Shown here piece by piece: positions 28,334 to 39,510 of a DNA stretch of 64,000 nucleotides. The position numbers and the translations under genes were made by a program. The stretch lies in contig QQUN01000021.1 of NCBI GenBank assembly GCA_008501585.1, positions 1 to 64,000 of the forward strand. Direction: 5' to 3'. The stretch comes from Pseudomonadota bacterium. Lineage in GTDB: Bacteria > Pseudomonadota > Gammaproteobacteria > Burkholderiales > Rhodocyclaceae. The notes under the pieces were generated by a model. That model was given only the letters and a program-made list of their open reading frames with translations. It was not told the DNA's origin and ran no database searches. Each line of letters starts with the position of its first letter. Position 1 is the first letter of the stretch.

Positions 28334-28864
28334 ATGAAGGAACGTATTTCGGCACTGCTCGATGGTGATCTCGATGCACAGGCGGTGGAGCCGGCGCTGA
28401 CCTCGGTCAGGGCGTCTGCCGATGCCCGAAGACAGTGGGATGCGTATTGCCTGATCGGCGATGCGCTGCGGGGAGAGCCCGAGCTGGACAGAGACCTGAC
28501 TGCCGGCGTGATGGCACGCCTCGACCTCGAACCGACGGTGCTGGCACCCGCAGCCATTGCCCGGCCCGAACCTGCCGGGCGGATGTTGTTGAAACGGGTG
28601 TTGCCGCTGGCAGCGTCGGTGGCTGGTGTGGCGGCGGTCGGCTGGTTGGCCCTGCCCAAGACCCAGGATGCGACAGCCATCCAGATGGCCCGGATGAGCC
28701 CGGCGCCGGTGGCGGTTGCGGCGGCCGAATCCGGCCGGCGTGATCAGGAGCCGTTGCGCGCCTATCTGTTCGCCCACCAGAGCCTGGCCAACCAGGGGGC
28801 GATTCCCGCCGTGGCGCCGTTCGTGCGGACGGTGGCTGAAGTCTCGCCGCGGGGGCAACGATGA
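28334..28864 (+). CDS. rseA: Anti-sigma-E factor RseA
   Basis: 176-residue inner-membrane anti-sigma factor. The cytoplasmic N-terminus (MKERISALLDGDLD, then RRQWDAYCLIGDALRG) is the RseA sigma-binding domain; one membrane segment lies at about residues 88-106, then a periplasmic tail with YLFAHQSLANQG and VRTVAE. On stress, regulated proteolysis of RseA frees RpoE. ATG at 28334 preferred over a GTG 9 nt earlier. Ends in an ATGA overlap with rseB. Confidence 0.92.
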   Translation: MKERISALLDGDLDAQAVEPALTSVRASADARRQWDAYCLIGDALRGEPELDRDLTAGVMARLDLEPTVLAPAAIARPEPAGRMLLKRVLPLAASVAGVAAVGWLALPKTQDATAIQMARMSPAPVAVAAAESGRRDQEPLRAYLFAHQSLANQGAIPAVAPFVRTVAEVSPRGQR

Positions 28865-29820
28865 GGCGATGCCTCGTCGCGTTTTCGCTGTGGTTCTGCC
28901 TGGGCGGTGCGGCACTCGCCGCCGAAGACGATGCCGTGTTCTGGATGAACCGCATGGCCAGCGCCTCGCAGAAAATCAGCTTCTCCGGCACGTTTTCGTA
29001 TCTCAGCGGCAAGCGCCTGGAAGCCCTCCGGATCGCCCATGTGGTGGGGCCGAACGGTGAAGTGGAGCGGATCGAGACGCTGGATGGCAATCCGCGGGAG
29101 GTGATCCGGACCAACGGTGAGGTGCGTTGTGTCCTGCCCGACCTGAAAACCGTGATTGTCGACCGTGTCGGCAGTCGCCGGGCGTTCCCGGCGCGGGTGC
29201 CGATGGCGGTGGCGGCGCTCAACGAGTACTACCGCATTTCCCGCGGCGATGTCAGCCGTGTGGCCGGGCGCAAGGCGCAGCTGGTAGTGCTTGAGCCCAA
29301 GGACAATCTGCGCTATGGCCATCAGCTGTGGGCGGATGTGGACAGTGGCTTGCTGCTCAAGGCCCGTCTGGTGGACGCCAGCGGCGAGCTGATCGAGCAA
29401 TTCGCCTTCAATGAAATCCGCATCGGCGAGGATGTCGATCCCGCGCTGCTGCGCCAGAAATATGCGGTCGCCGACGACTGGCAGACCGTGGATGCCAAGG
29501 GCGACGAGGCGAACCACGCTGCTGCCGCCTGGCAGGTGGGCGACATGCTGCCGGGCTATCGACTGGTGTCGACGGTTCGCCGTTCGGTTGGGGTGCAGGG
29601 GCAGTCGGTGTTGCACATGGTGCTGTCGGATGGCCTGGCGAACATCTCGGTATTTGTCGAGCCTGCCGCCGCGGCCGAGGCAAGCACCGGTTTCCTTGAG
29701 GCGGGGTCGATTGCGGTGTATGCCCGGCATGTGGCTGGGCACCGGCTCACCGTGTTGGGCGAGGCACCGCATGAGGCCTTGCGCCGTGTTGGCGACGGCA
29801 TGATGGCGGTCAGCCAGTGA
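28861..29820 (+). CDS. rseB: Sigma-E regulatory protein RseB/MucB
   Basis: 319-residue periplasmic sensor that protects RseA from cleavage until lipid or LPS signals displace it. Signal peptide at residues 1-20 (ending ALA-AED), then the MucB/RseB N-terminal domain with FSGTFSYLSG and a C-terminal domain joined near residue 220. Coupled by overlap to rseA and rseC. Confidence 0.95.
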   Translation: MRRCLVAFSLWFCLGGAALAAEDDAVFWMNRMASASQKISFSGTFSYLSGKRLEALRIAHVVGPNGEVERIETLDGNPREVIRTNGEVRCVLPDLKTVIVDRVGSRRAFPARVPMAVAALNEYYRISRGDVSRVAGRKAQLVVLEPKDNLRYGHQLWADVDSGLLLKARLVDASGELIEQFAFNEIRIGEDVDPALLRQKYAVADDWQTVDAKGDEANHAAAAWQVGDMLPGYRLVSTVRRSVGVQGQSVLHMVLSDGLANISVFVEPAAAAEASTGFLEAGSIAVYARHVAGHRLTVLGEAPHEALRRVGDGMMAVSQ

Positions 29821-30290
29821 TCGAAGCCCGCGGTGTCGTATTGCGTGCCGGCGAATCCGATGCCTGGGTGCGTGTCGACGATCAGCCCACGGGATGCGGG
29901 CGTTGCAACGAGCCCGGCGGGTGTGGCGGCGCGAAGATTGCCCACGCGTTCGGCAAGCCCGATGAAGTCTTCCATGTCGACAACCCCGACCGGTTCCTGC
30001 CGGGCGACCGGGTGCGCCTGCAGATCGATGATGGCGCTGCGCTCGGTGCCGCCGCGCTCAGCTATGGCCTGCCGACGGTGGCGGCGCTGCTCGGCGCAGG
30101 ACTCGGGACCTGGCTTGGCGGCAATGCGGGCGCGGTGATCGGGCTGGTCGCCGCGTTGCTGGTGGCGGTACGGCTGGTGCGCGTGCTCGGTGGCCGGCAG
30201 GCCTGGCGCCAGCGCTTGTCGGTTCGGCTGGCGGCCGATGGTTCAATCTGTTCTGTCTCGCGTCAGGATGCGCCGATTCCTCATGATTAA
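29817..30290 (+). CDS. rseC: RseC/MucC-family positive regulator
   Basis: 157-residue membrane protein. The N-terminal cytoplasmic part carries the Cys motif CGRCNEPGGCGG typical of RseC/RsxC-reducing partners. Two membrane helices follow (about 80-100 and 103-123). It modulates sigma-E and may contact the SoxR-reducing Rsx system, by family knowledge. GTG start overlapping the rseB stop. Confidence 0.92.
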   Translation: MIEARGVVLRAGESDAWVRVDDQPTGCGRCNEPGGCGGAKIAHAFGKPDEVFHVDNPDRFLPGDRVRLQIDDGAALGAAALSYGLPTVAALLGAGLGTWLGGNAGAVIGLVAALLVAVRLVRVLGGRQAWRQRLSVRLAADGSICSVSRQDAPIPHD

Positions 30291-31692
30291 ACGCTTGTGT
30301 CAGTCAGGTCTGCTGATCTGCCTGTGGTGGGTCGGTGCGGGCGTGGCGCTCGCCGATGTGCTGCCGGACTTCCGCGCGCTGGTTCGCGAGCACGGCCCCT
30401 CGGTGGTGAATATCAGCATCTCGCAGGCCGATCCCGTGCCGGCAGCGGGGCGGGGCGAGCCGGGGGAGAACCCCCATGTGCCCGACTTCTTGCGCCGCCT
30501 GCTGCCGGATGCGCCCGAGCCCGAGGCGCAAGACATCGAGCAGTCGCAGGGCTCCGGCTTTTTCATTTCCGATGACGGCTACATTCTGACCAACGCGCAT
30601 GTGGTGGCCAGTGCACAGAGTATTCAGGTCCGCCTGCTCGATCGCCGGGTCTATTCGGCGACTCTGGTCGGTGCCGATCGGCGTGCAGACATCGCCTTGC
30701 TCAAGATCGAGGCCACCGGCCTGCCGGCAGTCCGCTTCGGGCGGCCCGAGGGGGTGGCGGTTGGCGAGTGGGTGGTGGCCATCGGCTCGCCCTTCGGCTT
30801 CGAGAACAGCGTGACCGCCGGCATCGTCAGTGCCAAGGGGCGGGTGTTTCCGGAAGAGAGCTTCGTGCCTTTCATCCAGACGGACGTGGCGATCAACCCC
30901 GGCAATTCCGGGGGGCCGCTGTTCAACCTGGCCGGCGAGGTCATCGGGATCAACTCGCAGATCTACAGCCGTACCGGTGGCTTCATGGGGGTCTCGTTTG
31001 CCATCCCGATCGACATCGCGATGGATATCCAGGCCCAGTTGCGCAGTGGCGGCAAGGTGGAGCGGGGCCGGATCGGCGTCGGCATCCAGGAAGTGACGCC
31101 GGCGCTGGCCACGGCTTTCGGCTTGTCGTCGCTGGAAGGGGCGCTGGTTGGCATGGTCGAGCCGGGCAGCCCGGCGCAGCATGCCGGCGTGGCGGTGGGG
31201 GATGTGATCGTGCGCTTCGGCGAGGCCGCGATCCTGCGCTCCGATGATCTGCCGCGCATCGTCGCCCGCGTGGCGCCGGGGCGCGAGGTGCCGATGGAAG
31301 TCGTCCGCGGCGGCATGCGCCAGACCCTGCGCGTTACCCTGGGGCAGTGGCCGAGTGCCGACGAGGGCACAGTGCCCTCGCGACGTGCGCCGCGCCCGTC
31401 GGAAGCGCTCGCCCGGCGAGGCTTGGACGTGTTGGTGCCCAATGGCGCCCGGCTCAAGACCTTCGGCGCCCAGTGGGGGCTCGAGGTGCGCAAGGCAGAA
31501 GGGCCGGCCGCCCGTGCGCGGCTGCGCGAAGGTGACCTGCTGGTGGCATCGGTCGATGCAGGCAAGCAAAGTCCGCTGCGCAAGCTCGACGACCTCGATG
31601 CGGCGCTGGGCCGCCTGGGCCCCAACGATGCGCTGACCGTGTTGTTGCAGCGGGGCACGGCGCGCAGTTTCGTGAGCATTGAGGCCCGCTGA
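30283..31692 (+). CDS. mucD: Periplasmic serine protease MucD/DegP family
   Basis: Do-like protease/chaperone of the periplasm, closing the sigma-E operon. From the ATG at 30283 the protein has 469 residues, with a signal peptide (1-24, ending ALA) and a complete catalytic triad: His106 (TNAHVV), Asp136 (RRADIALL) and Ser209 (PGNSGG). Two PDZ domains follow, about 270-360 and 375-465. An ATG at 30268 is an alternative start. The start lies inside the end of rseC. Confidence 0.95.
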   Translation: MIKRLCQSGLLICLWWVGAGVALADVLPDFRALVREHGPSVVNISISQADPVPAAGRGEPGENPHVPDFLRRLLPDAPEPEAQDIEQSQGSGFFISDDGYILTNAHVVASAQSIQVRLLDRRVYSATLVGADRRADIALLKIEATGLPAVRFGRPEGVAVGEWVVAIGSPFGFENSVTAGIVSAKGRVFPEESFVPFIQTDVAINPGNSGGPLFNLAGEVIGINSQIYSRTGGFMGVSFAIPIDIAMDIQAQLRSGGKVERGRIGVGIQEVTPALATAFGLSSLEGALVGMVEPGSPAQHAGVAVGDVIVRFGEAAILRSDDLPRIVARVAPGREVPMEVVRGGMRQTLRVTLGQWPSADEGTVPSRRAPRPSEALARRGLDVLVPNGARLKTFGAQWGLEVRKAEGPAARARLREGDLLVASVDAGKQSPLRKLDDLDAALGRLGPNDALTVLLQRGTARSFVSIEAR

Positions 31693-31952
31693 TGGCGACG
31701 CTGACACTCCTGAGCCGGAGCTGGTGTCATTTGTGCGACGACATGCTGGCCGCACTGACGCCGCTGACGGATGCGGTGCAGGTGTCCGTCAATGTGGTGG
31801 ATGTCGACAGTGACCCGGCGCTCGAGGCACGCTGGGGCGAGCTGGTCCCGGTGCTGTTGGCCGTGGAGGGGCACGAGCTGTGTCACTATCACCTTGACGA
31901 GGCGGCGGTACGTGCCTATTTGACCCGATTTCCGCTAGAATCCGCCGATTGA
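31692..31952 (+). CDS. Glutaredoxin-like (DUF836) thiol protein
   Basis: 86-residue thioredoxin-fold protein. A redox motif Cys12-x2-Cys15 (WCHLC) follows the first strand, and a cis-Pro is visible in LVPVLL. Typical of the short glutaredoxin-like proteins encoded between mucD and lepA in betaproteobacteria. Starts on the last base of the mucD stop codon. Cytosolic; partners unknown. Confidence 0.88.
   Translation: MATLTLLSRSWCHLCDDMLAALTPLTDAVQVSVNVVDVDSDPALEARWGELVPVLLAVEGHELCHYHLDEAAVRAYLTRFPLESAD
31936..31941 (+). promoter_or_regulatory. Possible -10 element for lepA
   Basis: TAGAAT at the end of the glutaredoxin-like gene, about 60 nt before lepA. The only TTGAC-type element nearby (31920-31925) is too close (10 nt), so a usual -35 is missing. 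Weak. Confidence 0.3.
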
Positions 31953-31970
31953 CTTCGCCCGGGAAACGAG

Positions 31971-31992
31971 GGTGCCGCAAGGCACCTTTTTT
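31971..31992 (+). terminator. Terminator-like hairpin directly before lepA
   Basis: GGTGCC, GCAA tetraloop, GGCACC (31971-31986) and six T (31987-31992). The T run ends 9 nt before the lepA ATG, occupying the place of a Shine-Dalgarno. It would end mucD-operon transcripts or attenuate lepA. Confidence 0.75.
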
Positions 31993-32001
31993 GTTGTGAA
32001 T

Positions 32002-33798
<1,797 letters not shown>

Positions 33799-33825
33799 GC
33801 CCCTGGGATTCAAACCGGAGACGAT

Positions 33826-34614
33826 GTGAATTTTGCCCTGATCCTCTTCCTGCTGCTGGTTGCTACCGGCGTGCTGTGGCTGGCCGACAAACTCTATGCG
33901 CGCAAGCGCCGGGCCCCGGAGGCGGGCGAACCGTGGTGGGTGGAGTACGGTGCAAGCTTCTTCCCGGTGATCCTGGCGGTGTTTTTCCTGCGCTCGTTTC
34001 TGGTCGAACCGTTCAAGATCCCGTCCGGCTCGATGATTCCGACGCTGCTGGTGGGCGACTTCATTCTGGTCAACAAATACACCTACGGCATCCGCCTGCC
34101 GGTGATCAACAAGAAGATCGTGGACATGAATTCGCCCGAGCGCGGTGACGTGATGGTTTTCCGCTATCCCGAAAACCCGTCGCTTGACTACATCAAGCGG
34201 GTTGTCGGATTGCCCGGCGATACGGTGGAATACTTCGACAAGCGCTTGAGCATCAATGGCAAGCCGGTCGATACCGTGGCCGATGGCGAGTATGTGCACC
34301 GCGACCGGCTCTATGCCAGCGGCCAGTTCACCGAGACGCTGGGCGAGGTGCAGCATGCCATGCTCAATGATGGCGACAAGCCATCCTATGTGCCCCAGGT
34401 CAAGCAGTTCCCCCAGCGGGAGAACTGCACCTATACTAACAACGGCGTACGTTGCACGGTACCCGAAGGGCATTATTTCGTCATGGGCGACAACCGCGAC
34501 GACAGCAGCGACAGCCGTGTCTGGGGTTTCGTGCCTGAGCAGAACATCGTCGGCAAGGCGTTCCTGATCTGGTTCAACTTCAATGAACCGAGCCGTATCG
34601 GCTTTTTCCACTGA
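33826..34614 (+). CDS. lepB: Signal peptidase I
   Basis: Inner-membrane protease that removes signal peptides from exported proteins. 262 residues: two N-terminal membrane segments (about 3-21 and 45-63), catalytic Ser in PSGSMIPTLL and general-base Lys in YIKRVVGLPGD, and the box MGDNRDDSSDSR. GTG start with GGAG 5 nt upstream. Standard lepA-lepB order. Confidence 0.97.
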   Translation: MNFALILFLLLVATGVLWLADKLYARKRRAPEAGEPWWVEYGASFFPVILAVFFLRSFLVEPFKIPSGSMIPTLLVGDFILVNKYTYGIRLPVINKKIVDMNSPERGDVMVFRYPENPSLDYIKRVVGLPGDTVEYFDKRLSINGKPVDTVADGEYVHRDRLYASGQFTETLGEVQHAMLNDGDKPSYVPQVKQFPQRENCTYTNNGVRCTVPEGHYFVMGDNRDDSSDSRVWGFVPEQNIVGKAFLIWFNFNEPSRIGFFH

Positions 34615-34625
34615 AGGGCAAACGC

Positions 34626-34994
34626 ATGAAGAACAAGCAAACGGGTCTGTCCCTGATCGGCGTGCTGATCGTTGGCGCCATCCTCGGTTTTCTGTTCCTC
34701 ATCGGCATGCGTACGGTGCCGGTGGTGACCGAATACATGGCCGTCAAGCGGATCATGAACGCGATCATCGACGCCAACCCGTCGCCTGAAACGCCGATTA
34801 CCCAGTTGCGCGGCGATTTCGACAAGCGGGCCTATATTGACGAAGTCAAGCATGTCTCCGGTCGCGACCTGGTGATCGTCAAGCGCGGCAACAAGTTCGA
34901 GATGTCGGTGAGCTATGCCCGCAAGGTGCCCGTGGTGGCCAATGTCAGCCTGCTGATTGAATTCGACACCGGCACGCTGCGCGGTGGGTCCTGA
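34626..34994 (+). CDS. DUF4845 protein with pilin-like N-terminus
   Basis: 122-residue protein found between lepB and rnc in beta- and gammaproteobacteria. The N-terminal Lys-x-x-Gly-Leu-Ser-Leu-Ile-Gly then a hydrophobic helix (about residues 8-28) resembles type IV pilin-type leaders. The rest is a small periplasmic domain. Function unknown. It starts 11 nt after lepB. Confidence 0.88.
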   Translation: MKNKQTGLSLIGVLIVGAILGFLFLIGMRTVPVVTEYMAVKRIMNAIIDANPSPETPITQLRGDFDKRAYIDEVKHVSGRDLVIVKRGNKFEMSVSYARKVPVVANVSLLIEFDTGTLRGGS

Positions 34995-35004
34995 TGGTGG
35001 TCGG

Positions 35005-35679
35005 GTGACGTTCGATACCTTACAGGAGCGGCTCGACTACCGTTTCAAGGCGCCAGCCGGCCTGCGGCAGGCGCTGACGCACCGCAGCTATGGCCAGCCC
35101 AACAACGAGCGGCTGGAATTTCTCGGCGACAGCGTGGTCAACCACGTGGTGGCCCTGGCGCTGTTTTCCCGTTTCCCGCAATTGCGTGAAGGCGATTTGT
35201 CGCGTTTGCGAGCCCAGCTGGTGTGCCAGGATGCGTTGCATGGCATTGCGCTGGATCTCGAACTCGGCGCCGTATTGCGACTCGGGGAAGGCGAGCTGAA
35301 GAGCGGCGGTGCGGAGCGCCCGTCGATTCTCTCCGATGCGCTCGAAGCCGTCTTTGCCGCGGTGTACCTCGACGGTGGCTTCGATGCCGCCAAGACCGTC
35401 ATCGACCGCCTGTTTGCAGCGCGTCTGGCCACGCTGGATCCGACGACCAGTCTCAAGGATCCGAAGACCCGTCTGCAGGAGTGGCTGCAGGCGCGGCGCC
35501 GGCAGCTGCCAAAGTATCGGTTGGTGGCCACGCACGGTGAAGCGCACGCGCAACAGTTTGAAGTCGAGTGCACGATCGATGGTGGCATGCAGACCCGTGG
35601 CGTCGGCTCAAGCCGGCGCGCGGCGGAGCAGCAGGCAGCCTTGGCGGCGATGGAAACCTTGGAGAATCATGCAGGATAA
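35005..35679 (+). CDS. rnc: Ribonuclease III
   Basis: Double-strand-specific endoribonuclease processing rRNA precursors. 224 residues. Signature [12 protein letters not shown] with the metal-binding acidic residues, second acid site [14 protein letters not shown], and a C-terminal dsRNA-binding domain (about 150-220). GTG start at 35005 ([14 protein letters not shown]); GGTGG lies upstream. The stop overlaps era by 11 nt. Confidence 0.97.
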   Translation: MTFDTLQERLDYRFKAPAGLRQALTHRSYGQPNNERLEFLGDSVVNHVVALALFSRFPQLREGDLSRLRAQLVCQDALHGIALDLELGAVLRLGEGELKSGGAERPSILSDALEAVFAAVYLDGGFDAAKTVIDRLFAARLATLDPTTSLKDPKTRLQEWLQARRRQLPKYRLVATHGEAHAQQFEVECTIDGGMQTRGVGSSRRAAEQQAALAAMETLENHAG

Positions 35680-36577
35680 TCACACCCCGGACGGCGACAT
35701 GTTCCGCACCGGCTTCATTGCCATCGTCGGCAGGCCCAATGTCGGCAAGTCCACGCTGATGAACCGGCTCATCGGCCTGAAGGTCAGCATCGTGTCGAGC
35801 AAGGCCCAGACCACGCGCCACCGCGTCTCCGGCATCCTGACCGACGACACGGCGCAGTTCGTGTTCGTCGACACCCCGGGTTTCCAGACCCGCCACCAGA
35901 ATGCGCTCAATCGCACCATGAACCGCACGGTGACGCAGTCGCTCGCCGATGTCGATCTGGTCTATCTGGTCATCGAAGCCGGCAAGTTCGGCCCGGAAGA
36001 CGAACAGGTCGTCGCCTTGCTGCCGCCGGACGCGAAGGTGGTGCTGGTGATCAACAAGGTCGACACGCTCGCCGACAAGTCCAGCCTGCTGCCCTTCATC
36101 GACAAGACCCGCGGCGCCTTCCCGTTTGCCGAGGTGGTGCCACTGTCGGCCGAACACGGCAAGAACGTGGATGCCCTGCTGGCCGTGTCGCGGCGCTATC
36201 TGCCCGAAGGCCCGCCGATGTTCGGGCCGGATGACATCACCGACCGCAGCGAGCGTTTCCTGGCGGCCGAGTTCCTGCGCGAGAAGCTGTTCCGGCTGCT
36301 CGGTGACGAGTTGCCCTACGGTATGACGGTGGAGATCGAGCGCTTCGAGGTCGAAGGCAATCTGCGCCGCATCAACGCCGCCATCATTGTCGACAAGCCC
36401 GGTCACAAGGGCATCGTCATCGGCAAGGGCGGCCAGCACCTCAAGCGCATCTCCACCGAAGCGCGCAAGGCGATGGAAGAGCTCTTCGGCGCCACCATCT
36501 ACCTCGAAGTGTGGGTCAAGGTGAAATCCGGCTGGGCCGATGACGAGCGTGCGCTCAAGAGCCTCGGCTACGACTGA
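35669..36577 (+). CDS. era: GTPase Era
   Basis: GTPase of 30S ribosome maturation, binding 16S rRNA through its KH domain. 302 residues with [13 protein letters not shown] and NKVD GTPase motifs and a C-terminal KH domain with [20 protein letters not shown] at 35669 with GGAG upstream, inside the rnc end; the classic rnc-era pair. Confidence 0.98.
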   Translation: MQDNHTPDGDMFRTGFIAIVGRPNVGKSTLMNRLIGLKVSIVSSKAQTTRHRVSGILTDDTAQFVFVDTPGFQTRHQNALNRTMNRTVTQSLADVDLVYLVIEAGKFGPEDEQVVALLPPDAKVVLVINKVDTLADKSSLLPFIDKTRGAFPFAEVVPLSAEHGKNVDALLAVSRRYLPEGPPMFGPDDITDRSERFLAAEFLREKLFRLLGDELPYGMTVEIERFEVEGNLRRINAAIIVDKPGHKGIVIGKGGQHLKRISTEARKAMEELFGATIYLEVWVKVKSGWADDERALKSLGYD

Positions 36578-36588
36578 GTGAGCGCGCC

Positions 36589-37311
36589 GTGGGCCAGAAG
36601 CAGCGCGTCGATCAACAACCCGGTTTTGTCCTCCACACCCACCCGTATCGGGAAACCAGCCTGATCGTCGAGGTCTTCAGTCGCGACCATGGCCGCATGG
36701 CACTGGTCGCCAAGGGCGCACGGCGCCCCATGTCGGCCTTGCGCGGGGTGCTGATGGCCTACCAGCCCTTGCTGCTCGACTGGTCCGGCGGTGGCGAGGT
36801 GAAGACCCTGGTGCGGGCCGAATGGCTCGGCGGTCAGCCGCTGCTTACCGGCAAGGAATTGCTGTGCGGCTATTACCTCAACGAGTTGCTGGTCAAGCTG
36901 CTGCCGCGTGAGGACGCCCATCCCGAGCTTTATGCCCACTACGCCGCGCTGATCCAGCGCCTGCCCGGCGAGACCCGTTTCGAACCCGTCCTGCGCGCCT
37001 TTGAGCTGACGCTGCTCTCCGAACTCGGCTACGGCGTTCCGCTCGAGCATGACGCCGAGACCGACGCGCCGATCGTGGCCGAGGCGCGCTACGGCTATAT
37101 AATCGATCGCGGCCCGGTGCTCGGCGTATCGCCCGAAGACGGCCTGCCGGTGGTGTCGGGCCAGACGCTGATCGACATGGCTGCCGGGCGTTTCGACGAC
37201 CCCAAGACCCTGGTGCAGAGCAAGGCCTTGCTGCGCCATCTCATCCAGCACCACCTCGGCGCCCAGCCCCTGCATTCGCGCCGCATGTTCAAGGAGTTGC
37301 AAGCACTGTGA
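36589..37311 (+). CDS. recO: DNA repair protein RecO
   Basis: RecFOR mediator loading RecA on SSB-coated DNA. 240 residues: N-terminal OB-fold domain with [17 protein letters not shown] and KGARRP, then a helical C-terminal domain ending with [15 protein letters not shown] start at 36589, 11 nt after era. The stop overlaps the start of pdxJ. Confidence 0.95.
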   Translation: MGQKQRVDQQPGFVLHTHPYRETSLIVEVFSRDHGRMALVAKGARRPMSALRGVLMAYQPLLLDWSGGGEVKTLVRAEWLGGQPLLTGKELLCGYYLNELLVKLLPREDAHPELYAHYAALIQRLPGETRFEPVLRAFELTLLSELGYGVPLEHDAETDAPIVAEARYGYIIDRGPVLGVSPEDGLPVVSGQTLIDMAAGRFDDPKTLVQSKALLRHLIQHHLGAQPLHSRRMFKELQAL

Positions 37312-38075
37312 TTGAATTGGGCGTGAATATCGACCATGTCGCCACCCTGCGGCAGGCGCGGCGCACCTGGGAGCCGGACCCGGTCTGGGCTGCCGTCGAG
37401 GCGCATCTGGGCGGCGCTGATGGCATCACCGTGCATCTGCGCGAAGACCGCCGCCATATCAACGACGAGGATGTGCGCAAGCTGCGCGACCTCACCCAGG
37501 TCAAGCTCAACCTCGAAATGGCCGCCACGGAGGAAATGGTTGGCATTGCCGCCGCGCTCAAGCCGGAGATGGCCATGTTCGTGCCCGAGGGGCGGCAGGA
37601 AGTCACCACCGAGGGCGGGCTCGACATCGTGTCGCAGGAATCGGCGCTACGTGGCTCGGTCAGCCGGCTCGCCGACGCGGGCATTTCGGTGAGCGTGTTC
37701 ATCGACGCTGATCCGGCACAGGTCGAGGCGGCGGCGCGCATCGGCGCGCGTGTCTGCGAGATCCACACCGGGCCGTACGCAGCGGCCTTTCACCGGGCTG
37801 GCCGTGACGCCGAAAGTCCCGCCGTGGTGGCCGAGATCGACAAGATCCGCCGCGCCGGCGAGATGATCCGCGCCGCCGGCATGCGCTTCAATGCCGGCCA
37901 TGCGCTCAACTACTACAACGTCCAGCCGGTCGCGCGTCTCGCCGGCATCCGCGAGCTGCATATTGGCCATGCCATCGTCTCCCGTGCCGTGTTTTCCGGC
38001 CTGCGCGAGGCGGTGCGCGAAATGAAGCGGCTGATGCGCGAAGGCGCGGCGCAAGGCGAGCCGGGCAGGGCATGA
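37308..38075 (+). CDS. pdxJ: Pyridoxine 5'-phosphate synthase
   Basis: Final ring-closing step of the DXP-dependent vitamin B6 pathway. 255 residues, beginning [15 protein letters not shown], with [17 protein letters not shown] and [11 protein letters not shown] as landmarks. GTG start overlapping recO. The pdxJ-acpS pair is widespread in proteobacteria. Confidence 0.98.
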   Translation: MIELGVNIDHVATLRQARRTWEPDPVWAAVEAHLGGADGITVHLREDRRHINDEDVRKLRDLTQVKLNLEMAATEEMVGIAAALKPEMAMFVPEGRQEVTTEGGLDIVSQESALRGSVSRLADAGISVSVFIDADPAQVEAAARIGARVCEIHTGPYAAAFHRAGRDAESPAVVAEIDKIRRAGEMIRAAGMRFNAGHALNYYNVQPVARLAGIRELHIGHAIVSRAVFSGLREAVREMKRLMREGAAQGEPGRA

Positions 38076-38455
38076 TCCTCGGCATCGGGACCGACATGGT
38101 CAGCGTCGCACGCATCCGCCAGGCATTGGATCGGCATGGCGACCGCTTTGCCTATCGTATCCTCGCCCCCAGCGAGCGAACGGCCTACCACGACGCCCCC
38201 GAGCCCGAGCGCCTGCTCGCCAAGCGTTTTGCCGCCAAGGAGGCCTTCGGCAAGGCCTACGGTACTGGCGTGGCTGTGCCGGCGACCTTGCATTCGGTCG
38301 CCGTCGGGCGCGACCCGCGGGGCAAGCCGCATTTCGTCTTTCACGGCCCGATGGGCGAGATCGCCACACGCGACGGCCTGCGCGCCCACTTGAGCCTGAG
38401 CGACGAGCTGGACTACGTGATCGCCTTCGCCGTCATCGAAAAGGACCCGACCTGA
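38072..38455 (+). CDS. acpS: Holo-ACP synthase
   Basis: Adds 4'-phosphopantetheine to AcpP. 127 residues with [11 protein letters not shown] and the metal-binding [10 protein letters not shown]. Coupled by ATGA overlap to pdxJ; the stop touches the nagZ start. Its substrate is the acpP product at 23974. Confidence 0.97.
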   Translation: MILGIGTDMVSVARIRQALDRHGDRFAYRILAPSERTAYHDAPEPERLLAKRFAAKEAFGKAYGTGVAVPATLHSVAVGRDPRGKPHFVFHGPMGEIATRDGLRAHLSLSDELDYVIAFAVIEKDPT

Positions 38456-39498
38456 TGCCAACGACGCTGCCCCTCGGGCCAGTGATGCTCGATGTCGCCG
38501 GCCATGCCCTGACCGACGCGGAGCGCACGCGCCTGTGCCACCCGCTGGTCGGCGGTGTGATCCTGTTTGCGCGCAACTACGACAACCCCGCGCAACTGGC
38601 GGCACTGACCGCCGACATCCGCGGGCTGCGATCACCAGCGCTGCTGATCACCGTCGATCACGAAGGCGGGCGGGTGCAGCGTTTTCGTAGTGGTTTCAGT
38701 GCGGTGCCGGCGATGGGGGTGCTGGGCAAGGCCTGGTCGGCGGACCCGGCGCGGGGGTGCCAGCTCGCTCGCGATGCCGGCCGTGTGCTGGCCAGCGAGC
38801 TGATCGCCCACGGGGTGGACCTGAGCTATACCCCGGTGCTCGATCTGGACTACGGCGTGAGCCGCGTGATCGGCGACCGCGCGTTTCATCGCGACCCAGA
38901 GGCCACCGTCATGCTCGCCACCGCGCTCATCGACGGCATGGCCGATGCCGGCATGGGGTGCGTGGGCAAGCATTTCCCCGGTCACGGCTTTGTCGAGGCG
39001 GATTCCCATGTCGACATGCCGCGCGATCCGCGCGACTTCGATGCCATCTGCGCCGACGACATGCGCCCCTTCCGCACCCTCGCCAGCCGCCTCGCGGGGA
39101 TCATGCCGGCGCATGTGATCTATCCGGCGGTCGACCCGCGCCCGGCCGGCTTTTCGGCATTCTGGCTGCAAACCGTCTTGCGTGGCCAGTTGGGTTTTGC
39201 CGGGGTTATCTTCAGCGATGACCTGACCATGGAGGCCGCTACCGAGGCCGGCGATATCGTCGGGCGCGCCGATGCGGCGCACGCAGCCGGGTGTGACATG
39301 GTGCTGGTGTGCAATCGTCCGGATCTGGCCGATACCCTGCTGTCGCGCTGGCGGCCAGTCGTGCCGACGACGCTGTCCGACCGGCTGTGCGCGCTGCACG
39401 CACGTCAGTGTGCCGACCGCGTCTGCATGGGAAGCCCGGCTTATGTGGCCGCGGCGGCTGAACTCGCGGCGCTGGCCGAGGCGCCACGCCGCGCATGA
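38455..39498 (+). CDS. nagZ: Beta-N-acetylhexosaminidase NagZ
   Basis: Glycoside hydrolase family 3 enzyme of peptidoglycan recycling, removing GlcNAc from anhydromuropeptides in the cytoplasm. 347 residues with [11 protein letters not shown], the KHFPGHG loop with the catalytic His, and [10 protein letters not shown] with the catalytic Asp. Follows acpS directly. Confidence 0.96.
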   Translation: MPTTLPLGPVMLDVAGHALTDAERTRLCHPLVGGVILFARNYDNPAQLAALTADIRGLRSPALLITVDHEGGRVQRFRSGFSAVPAMGVLGKAWSADPARGCQLARDAGRVLASELIAHGVDLSYTPVLDLDYGVSRVIGDRAFHRDPEATVMLATALIDGMADAGMGCVGKHFPGHGFVEADSHVDMPRDPRDFDAICADDMRPFRTLASRLAGIMPAHVIYPAVDPRPAGFSAFWLQTVLRGQLGFAGVIFSDDLTMEAATEAGDIVGRADAAHAAGCDMVLVCNRPDLADTLLSRWRPVVPTTLSDRLCALHARQCADRVCMGSPAYVAAAAELAALAEAPRRA

Positions 39499-39510
39499 TC
39501 GCCGAGCCCA

